Assembly (NCBI GenBank): GCA_963822595.1
Contig: CAWGIG010000005.1
Coordinates: 124,001 to 188,000, forward strand
Direction of reading: 5' to 3'
DNA: 64,000 bases
Source: CAVRUH01 sp963822595
GTDB taxonomy: Bacteria > Chlamydiota > Chlamydiia > Chlamydiales > Waddliaceae
Positions within the stretch are counted from its first letter, which is position 1, and the number at the start of each line of letters is the position of its first letter. Below the pieces are notes generated by a model, which did no database searches, was not told the origin of the DNA, and worked only from the letters and a program-made list of their open reading frames with translations. The translations under genes and the position numbers were made by a program. Of the stretch, positions 57,401 through 64,000 are shown in pieces.

Positions 57401-57766
57401 TCATTCCAGGGTAAAAACGAACTGCCCATTGTTGTGGTGGCCATCGGTTGTAATGACGGTCCAATTCACATAGTAGAGTCCAGGATGGAGATCTCCTACG
57501 CTAGTTTCTATTCCGTTCGAGCTAAATTGGTAAACATCATTTTTGTCCATTCGGTTCATTCTTTGATCTTTGACCTGAAGAGTGCTCATTGTGCTAGCTA
57601 GATTAGTGTCGAACCATACGCGGACTTTTTGCGGAGCCTTCTTGACTGTAGAATCCGCTGCGGGTTCGGTGCGATCCATAGAAGCTTGTGCAGCGGCATA
57701 GGAAGGGGCAAAGCTTCCGAGGATGAAAACGAAGTTGAAGATGAATAGTTTGGCATATTTTTTCAT
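57401..57766 (-). CDS. CopC/YobA-like periplasmic protein
   Basis: 121 residues, GGAGG upstream. Signal peptide at 1-25 (LFIFNFVFILGSFAPSYAAA). The mature domain follows the CopC beta-sandwich: TEPAADSTVKKAPQKVRVWFDTNLASTMSTLQVKDQ and LHPGLYYVNWTVITTDGHHNNGQFVFTL. CopC proteins carry copper in the periplasm; the mature N-terminal His used for Cu(II) binding is absent (ASMDRTEP), while the DGHHN His pair remains. It converges on aceB. Confidence 0.83.
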   Translation of the reverse strand: MKKYAKLFIFNFVFILGSFAPSYAAAQASMDRTEPAADSTVKKAPQKVRVWFDTNLASTMSTLQVKDQRMNRMDKNDVYQFSSNGIETSVGDLHPGLYYVNWTVITTDGHHNNGQFVFTLE

Positions 57767-57863
57767 AAATCCTCCTAAAATTGTTATTTTTCAAACTACT
57801 CATAAATCAAATATTAGACAAGAATTTCTTGAACAAAGCCCTGACTTTCACTCAATCTATAAC

Positions 57864-57892
57864 TTGAATGTAAATTTAATGTAGTTTATACT
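57864..57892 (+). promoter_or_regulatory. promoter of the 1760-aa PPDK-like gene
   Basis: TTGAAT (57864-57869), 17-base spacer, TATACT (57887-57892), ending 40 bases before the ATG at 57932. Confidence 0.6.
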
Positions 57893-57931
57893 TAATTAAT
57901 TTTCCTTTTAAGAAACTAATAAGGTACAACC

Positions 57932-60900
57932 ATGATTAATCCAGGTATAAATTCCTTAAATTTGGCTCTTTTTCTTCAAACTCAATATACACAAAGGCCA
58001 ACGCAACCCTCTACAGACTTTAGACTAAGTCCTATTCATGGCAACAATTCCTCTTTAGAACCCCTAATCAAAAAACTGCGACTTGAAGAAGAGCGCCAAA
58101 TTCGGAAACAATGCTTCTCATTTCTTGCAAACTTCTGTGAAAATCTCGACTCTTCCTCATTATTGACTTTGCATAAGGAAATAGATGCCAATCGTGAAAT
58201 GCTTGACCCACGGGCTTACAATGCTCTCATCGATAAAATTACAATTTTGGAAGATGCCTCTCGTTTCGGAAACAAAACCGCAAACCTCATGGCTCTCCAA
58301 AAGCTTTTTCCGGAACATATCCCTGAATTTGAAGCTATCGAATCCAACCAAATCGCTAAATACCTTTTCCTAGATGAGGATTTTTGCTCTGCGTGGGAAA
58401 ATTTTCGTATCACTCATTCGGGGAATTCAATTTCTATTAGATCTAGAGAATTTCTTAACCAGATCATCAAACGTGTAGAAATTATATGCTCCCAAAAGCT
58501 TATTTTAGAGTGTTCAACGCTAGATTTTATCTCGAATGCGAACACAAAAAAATTCCTAATCATGGTCCGTAGCACAGGGAAGAATGAAGATTCGGATAAA
58601 GTGATGTTATCAGGTGCAAATAAAACAATGGTTGCTGTTATCCCTGAAACACAAAGTGTTTTAGATAATATCGGAATGTGCCTTTCATCGTATTTTGGAC
58701 CTTCTGTAGATCAACGTGTCATGCATGGCTGTGATGTCACCTCCTCATATTTTGTACCCTGTTTGCTACAAAGAATGGTCGGCGAATTGCGTCCCGGAGA
58801 TCCTATTGCCGTATCAGGAGTCATGTTTACTCAAGAACCCCTAGGCCCTACACCACAAACTGCAATAATCACAGCTTCTTACGGACAAGGGGAAGGGATT
58901 GTTGAAGGAAAGGTAGCATGCGATCGCATACTCATAACATCCACAGGAGAGATGCTCAAAAGTATTCGTCATAAAAATTATCGCATCGGGCCTACTGCCG
59001 AAGGGGCTCAAGAGTTAGTTGCTAATCCGGGACACATGCGCCACATATGCTGTCTTAACAAGGGTGAACTTTTACAATTACAACAGATCAAAGATAAATT
59101 AGAAAAATTTTACCCGGGACCGATGGATATTGAATTCGTCGTAGTCAACTCTCATGTTTATATCGTCCAAGCACGGCCGATAGTAGGTTTAGAACGAAAG
59201 AATCCTTCTTACATTGATCTCTCAGGAATCAGTCAAGAGGATCTTTATCTCGGTGAAATCCTTGCTTCCGGTAGCAATGCCGTTGTCTCGAATATTGAAA
59301 AGGGTCAAGCCATTTTCGCGACGAGCGTGTGTCAGGCGTTAGATATATTCTTGCCTTTGACAGATAAGAACAATATACGCGCGGTTTTTGTTGAGCAAGG
59401 GGGCGAGAATCTCTCCCATTTTATTTCAATATTTCAAAGCCTATGTATTCCTGTCGTTGCTCTCCCTGAAGCAATGAAGCTCAAAGAGGAAGAATCGCTC
59501 CATCTTTGTCCTCAACAAAATCTTATAAAAACGGGTGATGAACCTTTCATACAGCAGGGTTGGCAGAACCACCCTGTCTCAGGTGCCATTTCTCTTGAAC
59601 ATCCTGGGTACCCTCCTGAAGCAGAAATTTTATTCACCGAAAAAATCGAAATCCACCCTATTTCAGAGGCTCTACAAGATCTCAAAAGCTCCGATCCTGC
59701 GATAGTGCGTAGAGCAGTAGCTTCTATGCTATACGGTTTACAGCTATTCATCAAAGATCACATGAAGGAGGGGAATCCTCAACTGAAAGAACGGATCAAG
59801 GCCCTTGCTGCACAGATTTGCACTCTAGGAAAAAATGCCTACTTCCATGCAGTCAATGGACAAAAGTTGGAACAATTACTTTCCGCAAAGATTATTGAAG
59901 CGCGGATGCATACAGCCAAAGAGAGTCGGTTAATCTTAGAAGGGGAAGGTTTTGACAAAATGGCCGGAGAATCCCGACTCCAAGAACAAGCTATCCGGGA
60001 ACTTGGCGCCTTAGCCCTTGATCCACTGATTGGAGAACATGTTATCGAACTTCATAAGGTAGGACGAGTGATTCTTAACAAGACTGTCCGTAATGGCTGG
60101 CTGAACCTACTTAAAGGGACGAGTTCTTTTGAACCCCTTATTCGCCTGGTCCATTGGCTAGCGAAGCGAGATCTGCTAGATCTCTTTATGAATTCAGTAT
60201 TTCCTGAATTGCTGGATCAAAAGCTATCTCCAGAGCTACTGTTGAAAAGAATGCTTGAAGTTGTGGGTCACGATGCTGCAATCCTGGATTGGTGCCAGAG
60301 GAAAATGAAGGATCTCGATTCCATTGAATCTCAAATAACTCTCTTCGCAAAGCGAGAAATTACTGAATTTGAGCGCACCTTCAAAAAAATTGAATCTATA
60401 GTTTTTGAACCACTTCTTACTGAATTTAAAGCTGAGCGTTTTAATTCTGCAGGAGTGATCGGACGACTGACCATCCTCACGGTTTATCAACATTGTATGG
60501 ATCTCTGTGATGGTGCCTTAAAAGCTTTTGTCGACAGCGTTGAATTTCAGCCGACTGATCTTCCTGAACGACAGCGTCGTTTTATCATGCTTTTTGGTCC
60601 CTTTTTCGAGCTGCAGTTTTATCTGAGTACTCTTTTAAATAAAGAGTCTGCAGACTCTTTAAAAAAGTGGGGGAATCAAGATTTCGCATTAACTGTTAAT
60701 GCATTTCTAGCGAAGTTGCGAAAAAAATGGGAACACGCATTGGATTCAAAGACTTTAGATTCTATGGTCATTTCCCCGAATTGTTCCGTGCTTGAATCCA
60801 TGCTTGGATCTTGCTCTATGAATCTGGATAAAGTTAACGGTCTTATAGGTTTATGGACACTGAGTCATCAAAACTGTATTACATTATTGTCGGTACTTAG

Positions 60901-63214
60901 GAAACAAACCTGTCCTTTGATTTCTCAGATTTTATCCTCCAGTATAGGACCTATTGTAGAAAGATTGCTCCAGTTGCCCATTCCGGATTATAATAATAGT
61001 AGAACTGTGGCCACATTAGTGCATGTGGAATTTCGTTACCCTCACGTTCAACTTAGATTTAATGTTCCGATGTTTCATCACAGCGCTATTTTAGATCTAA
61101 GTTACAACACAAAGAGCAATAAAGCGGAATTGCATTTGAAATTTATCGGTGTGAACGAACAACTAAGATGGACTCTAGCCTTTATGTTGGCGCATATTGC
61201 TACCGTAGCTATTCCGGGATTAAGTTTTGTGAAAGGTCGCGCCCCACGCCTCAATGAAATTCGGAACGTGCACACATTCACATGGTGTTTTGATGTTTCT
61301 AATCCTGTCCTTATTGGAGAGCAACTTCAACAGATATTAATGCAAATTTTTTATACTTGCTACCCTCGAAGCGATAATAGATTCAAAAGTATACAAACGG
61401 GACGCCCGTTTTCTAGCCACTCTGTATTTGAAATGGCTAAAGATATATTTAGATTTTCTGCACAGGAGATTCGAACAGTAGATATCCTGAGAGCTCTCCC
61501 TATTAGTTATCTGAAAGACTTTTTTTTGAACATAAGTGAGTTTCTTTCTAAACTATTTATAGATGGAAAGGAAGCGCAGTTAATTGAAATTCTTGATGAT
61601 GAATCTTTTCAATACGTTAGAAATGAAATGGGGTTTATACCAGATAATTCTCTTTTGGATATTTTGAATTTCCTCTTTGGATGTGAATCGACTTATTTAT
61701 ATGGGCATAAAATTATACAACAGAATTTATCTTTTGATGAATCTTTGAAGTTACTACAGATAGGACTGCAGGTTACCTTTTCAGAAGACGACCACTATTT
61801 CCGAGGAACAAGCTACCATTTTATGATGAGTACACTCCTTCATTTTACATTGATATATCCATCCATTTATAGCTATTTTAAACCTCATGTTTTCCAATAT
61901 CTTTATAAAGAAGAAAACCTGGAAATTAGCCATCCCGAATTCTATCAAAATCTGTGCATGCATTTAACCTTCTGGTCTGAAAATGAGAGAATCCATTACT
62001 TGAATAAATTAATAAATGTTGGGCAATTGTTTTGTTATCTACCTTCAGAAAAGTTGCGAGAAGAGATTAAAGAAATATGTGTTAACAATTGTCGTGTCAC
62101 CTCCCTATTAAAAGAATTACTAGAAGTTAATCGTCTTTCGTACAATCCCTTTTCTCTTTATAATCTTTCCGTTGAAGAAAGACCTCAGGTAAAAGCAAGA
62201 GCCCTTTCCGAGATACCTGAGATGGCTAGAAAGTGTGGTACTTTATGCATTATTGAATGTATTTCTCTCGTTTCCGAAAATTCGGAAATCTTACACGCCC
62301 TTGTATCGTTACAAAAAAAATACGATATTGAAGAGTATAGAAGGATAGCCCCTGCAAAATTCTCTGAATCGTTTTTTGAAAAAACGCTCCCTTTGCTCTG
62401 TACAGTATCTCCTAGATGGCTTGTAGACTATCGAAATGAAATCTTGGGCTTGCTTCAAGCAGATCTTTTTAATGAAGGATTTCCAGACTCCGTGGAGGCA
62501 ATGATCGCCGACGTATTAGTAGAAAGCGATATTTCAACACGCCATTTAATCTATAAATCAATGACATTGATTTCTAATAGGAATAATTTTTTGTCTAAAT
62601 TTCCGACTGGAATCATCTTCATGATCATATTTCAATATTGTAAAAATGTGAAGATCCAAGAAGAGATGATTCGTTTTTTAAAACAAGCGAACCGTTGCGA
62701 TCTTCTTCTGTGCGGTGCGTGGGCGCATCATTTGGGGCCCATATTACCTGACAGAAAGAAGTGTAAGCATATTGGCAAAGAACTTCTAAGATCTCAATTT
62801 ACACCGGAGAAAATTTTATCCATTTGGCAGAATAATTCTAATCTCCCTTCCGTGATACCTTGTGAAATGATATCCGAACCTAATTTGAAAGAAACGGCTT
62901 TGGAACTCATTTGTGGAAATGGGTTCAGGGATTTTCATAATGTTTTTTCTCATTTAAGGAGTTGTTCTTCGCAGGGTGATAAGGGCTTATTTGAATTATA
63001 TGGCCATTTAGGGAAATGGGAAGATGGAGTTTTAGTAGGCTTTCTTGAAAACCATGATGAAGGTGAAATCGGATGGCTTATTTTCAAACTTTACACACAT
63101 AAAGATGATAACGGCTTATGGAAGCGGTATCTTCCCTTACTGCGTCTTATCTCAGAAAAAAAAGAGTGGTTTGCGGAGTGTAATGCAGAATATCGTTATA
63201 TTATTTTCCCCTAA
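57932..63214 (+). CDS. giant protein with PEP synthase/PPDK ATP-grasp head
   Basis: 1760 residues. Residues ~100-430 look like the ATP-grasp nucleotide-binding domain of pyruvate phosphate dikinase/PEP synthase: FGNKTANLMAL, MVRSTGKNEDSDKVMLSGAN, AVSGVMFTQEP, ITASYGQGEGIVEG and PMDIEF...YIVQARPI. Residues ~440-515 resemble a degenerate swivelling phosphohistidine domain (VEQGGENLSHFIS, with a His in L-S-H). There is no PEP/pyruvate TIM-barrel; instead ~1250 residues of alpha-helical, Leu-rich sequence with no recognised family follow. No signal peptide or membrane segment. Related enzymes include dikinase-like antibiotic (rifampin) phosphotransferases. A new phosphotransferase or a host-directed effector is conceivable. 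Confidence 0.72.
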   Translation: MINPGINSLNLALFLQTQYTQRPTQPSTDFRLSPIHGNNSSLEPLIKKLRLEEERQIRKQCFSFLANFCENLDSSSLLTLHKEIDANREMLDPRAYNALIDKITILEDASRFGNKTANLMALQKLFPEHIPEFEAIESNQIAKYLFLDEDFCSAWENFRITHSGNSISIRSREFLNQIIKRVEIICSQKLILECSTLDFISNANTKKFLIMVRSTGKNEDSDKVMLSGANKTMVAVIPETQSVLDNIGMCLSSYFGPSVDQRVMHGCDVTSSYFVPCLLQRMVGELRPGDPIAVSGVMFTQEPLGPTPQTAIITASYGQGEGIVEGKVACDRILITSTGEMLKSIRHKNYRIGPTAEGAQELVANPGHMRHICCLNKGELLQLQQIKDKLEKFYPGPMDIEFVVVNSHVYIVQARPIVGLERKNPSYIDLSGISQEDLYLGEILASGSNAVVSNIEKGQAIFATSVCQALDIFLPLTDKNNIRAVFVEQGGENLSHFISIFQSLCIPVVALPEAMKLKEEESLHLCPQQNLIKTGDEPFIQQGWQNHPVSGAISLEHPGYPPEAEILFTEKIEIHPISEALQDLKSSDPAIVRRAVASMLYGLQLFIKDHMKEGNPQLKERIKALAAQICTLGKNAYFHAVNGQKLEQLLSAKIIEARMHTAKESRLILEGEGFDKMAGESRLQEQAIRELGALALDPLIGEHVIELHKVGRVILNKTVRNGWLNLLKGTSSFEPLIRLVHWLAKRDLLDLFMNSVFPELLDQKLSPELLLKRMLEVVGHDAAILDWCQRKMKDLDSIESQITLFAKREITEFERTFKKIESIVFEPLLTEFKAERFNSAGVIGRLTILTVYQHCMDLCDGALKAFVDSVEFQPTDLPERQRRFIMLFGPFFELQFYLSTLLNKESADSLKKWGNQDFALTVNAFLAKLRKKWEHALDSKTLDSMVISPNCSVLESMLGSCSMNLDKVNGLIGLWTLSHQNCITLLSVLRKQTCPLISQILSSSIGPIVERLLQLPIPDYNNSRTVATLVHVEFRYPHVQLRFNVPMFHHSAILDLSYNTKSNKAELHLKFIGVNEQLRWTLAFMLAHIATVAIPGLSFVKGRAPRLNEIRNVHTFTWCFDVSNPVLIGEQLQQILMQIFYTCYPRSDNRFKSIQTGRPFSSHSVFEMAKDIFRFSAQEIRTVDILRALPISYLKDFFLNISEFLSKLFIDGKEAQLIEILDDESFQYVRNEMGFIPDNSLLDILNFLFGCESTYLYGHKIIQQNLSFDESLKLLQIGLQVTFSEDDHYFRGTSYHFMMSTLLHFTLIYPSIYSYFKPHVFQYLYKEENLEISHPEFYQNLCMHLTFWSENERIHYLNKLINVGQLFCYLPSEKLREEIKEICVNNCRVTSLLKELLEVNRLSYNPFSLYNLSVEERPQVKARALSEIPEMARKCGTLCIIECISLVSENSEILHALVSLQKKYDIEEYRRIAPAKFSESFFEKTLPLLCTVSPRWLVDYRNEILGLLQADLFNEGFPDSVEAMIADVLVESDISTRHLIYKSMTLISNRNNFLSKFPTGIIFMIIFQYCKNVKIQEEMIRFLKQANRCDLLLCGAWAHHLGPILPDRKKCKHIGKELLRSQFTPEKILSIWQNNSNLPSVIPCEMISEPNLKETALELICGNGFRDFHNVFSHLRSCSSQGDKGLFELYGHLGKWEDGVLVGFLENHDEGEIGWLIFKLYTHKDDNGLWKRYLPLLRLISEKKEWFAECNAEYRYIIFP

Positions 63215-63258
63215 GCAATATAAGGGGGTGCTTAAAGACTTTGGATGGAATTGATTGA

Positions 63259-63387
63259 TCAGTTTTTGAATGGGGAGAAAGCTATTACAAGACCAAACAG
63301 GATTGCGATCAAAAGCAAAAGAACAATAGCCGCAGTTAAGTTGGGTGGTCCACGGAACCTTCGGTAGCCTCGTCCATATCCTCTCAT
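63259..63387 (-). CDS. 42-residue single-helix membrane peptide
   Basis: From ATG 63387 the reverse strand reads MRGYGRGYRRFRGPPN followed by one membrane helix (LTAAIVLLLLIAILFGLVIAF) and SPFKN. AGGATAT sits just upstream of the ATG. A basic Gly/Arg/Tyr-rich head followed by a helix resembles small positive-inside membrane peptides. It was found by eye; expression is unproven. Confidence 0.5.
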   Translation of the reverse strand: MRGYGRGYRRFRGPPNLTAAIVLLLLIAILFGLVIAFSPFKN

Positions 63388-63447
63388 CTATATCCTATCA
63401 TGTTTTTTCTCTTCACCCTACTCGAATGTCTTATTTTTTTCTATAGT

Positions 63448-63517
63448 CATTTCATGTGGGCTGAAAGCCAGTTTCGTGACAGCCCAGGCCTTCGCTTTGC
63501 TCAATGTCATCAACTTA
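63448..63517. repeat. single-arm copy of family D repeat
   Basis: TGGGCTGAAAGCCAGTTTCGTGACAG... followed by the TGTCATCAACTTAAA word, as at 22,471 and 22,678-22,850 (complement). Confidence 0.85.
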
Positions 63518-63690
63518 AAAGAAAATTGTATATGCCTCTGGAGTGACTCGATTTATCGAGTCTTTCGCTCCGGAATTTATTACGGGCGAGATAGCTATCC
63601 ACGAAGAAGCCTGAAATAAATTTCAGGTCGAAAGACTCGATAAATCGAGTCACTCCAGAGGTATATACAATTTTCTTTAAGTTGATGACA
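63505..63690. repeat. inverted repeat with 62-bp arms, family F
   Basis: Arms 63505-63567 and 63629-63690 are complementary (TGTCATCAACTTAAA...GGAGTGACTCGATTTATCGAG / CTCGATAAATCGAGTCACTCC...TTAAGTTGATGACA) with one indel. Its tip contains a smaller CCTGAAATAAATTTCAGG hairpin. It fuses with family D on the left and a family B fragment on the right (63,697-63,752), a mosaic of three families. With the 42-aa gene this accounts for most of 63,215-63,855. Confidence 0.88.
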
Positions 63691-63696
63691 TTGCGC

Positions 63697-63752
63697 AGTG
63701 GGTAAATGAAATATTGTTGCAGAGCTCGAGCATCGCGAAGAGCGACTGATTC
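63697..63752. repeat. diverged single-arm copy of family B repeat
   Basis: GTGGGTAAATGAAATATTGTTGCAGAGCTCGAG...GAGCGACTGATT is a diverged, shortened copy of the right arm at about 7,978-8,034 in the same orientation. Confidence 0.8.
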
Positions 63753-63855
63753 CACTGATGTTCTCATTAAAGTATTGATATTTTCAAAGGGAAATTATAC
63801 AAATATTCTTTGTAAACAAAAAGTAAACTTTGAAAAACTCAATGAGGAAAAAAAT

Positions 63856-64000
63856 ATGAAGACACGATTATTTACTATAGGTCTGATAGGCCTTTTGGTG
63901 ATGTCACAATCCCTTTTTTCTGAAGAAATTGATGATAATGCAGCTATCCCTAAAAGTAGTAAGAATTATAAAAAACATATCGAAAATACCATCTGGATTG
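63856..64000 (+). CDS. secreted protein, N-terminal part only
   Basis: From ATG 63856 (GAGGA upstream) the frame reads KTRLFTIGLIGLLVMSQSLFSEEIDDNA and remains open to the window edge (48 residues). Residues 1-22 are a typical Sec signal peptide with likely cleavage after LFS. Not enough remains to identify the family. Confidence 0.6.
   Translation, partial: MKTRLFTIGLIGLLVMSQSLFSEEIDDNAAIPKSSKNYKKHIENTIWI

Overview
The window looks like a chromosome segment of an environmental (amoeba- or arthropod-associated) member of the Chlamydiae, not of Chlamydia itself. The evidence is gene content and order: a rho-coaE-polA-sppA/sohB block, rplU-rpmA-obgE with a short Obg lacking its C-terminal domain, a ytgABCD metal transporter whose permease YtgC is fused to a DtxR-like repressor, a single fused SecDF, a Tsp/CPAF-like S41 protease, a nucleotide (ADP/ATP) translocase remnant, and an F-type ATP synthase of the kind reported from amoebal chlamydiae. 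Assignments are from reading the sequence and remembered family features; no search was run.

Layout. 1-248: 5' end of recJ (minus). 570-7413: a complete F1Fo ATP synthase operon, atpZ-I-B-E-F-H-A-G-D-C. 7.4-8.0 kb: a small membrane protein and a 128-bp-arm inverted repeat. 8.0-13.2 kb (minus): mrp-ytgA-ytgB-ytgCR-ytgD, an iron/metal uptake operon with translational overlaps. 13.4-15.8 kb: a conserved basic protein and an F-box/HEAT protein. 16.1-22.3 kb: a badly broken nucleotide translocase and secDF. 22.5-24.6 kb: a repeat cluster, scpB, scpA and a small secreted protein. 24.8-26.9 kb: tsp and tRNA-Phe(GAA). 27-30 kb: three tandem BTB (KCTD/T1-like) proteins with a zinc-finger-like C-terminus, then an MNT-HEPN toxin-antitoxin pair and a small glycosyltransferase-like protein. 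31.4-33.0 kb: rplU-rpmA-obgE. 34.3-45.7 kb: an accessory block of two coiled-coil paralogues, a TPR/Sel1 protein with a SUMO-interaction-like motif, and a very large SNF2-like helicase. 46.1-51.7 kb (minus): rho, coaE, polA, sppA. 52.1-55.7 kb: a double AAA+ ATPase resembling eukaryotic NSF. 55.8-57.8 kb: malate synthase and a CopC-like protein. 57.9-63.2 kb: a 1760-aa protein with a PEP-synthase/PPDK ATP-grasp head. The end holds a 42-aa membrane protein, repeats and the start of a secreted protein.

Two themes stand out. First, an unusual concentration of eukaryote-like modules (F-box, BTB, NSF-type AAA+, SUMO-interaction-like motif with basic nuclear-localisation-like tracts, SNF2-like helicase), which suggests an arsenal acting on host ubiquitin/SUMO, membrane fusion or chromatin; this is inference. 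Second, several families of long intergenic inverted repeats: at least six copies of one ~150-bp hairpin element plus three or four other families. In addition, many genes that should be essential (secDF, polA, scpA) carry exactly one frameshift each, which points to indel errors in the sequence, whereas the nucleotide translocase carries at least five and looks like a true pseudogene.
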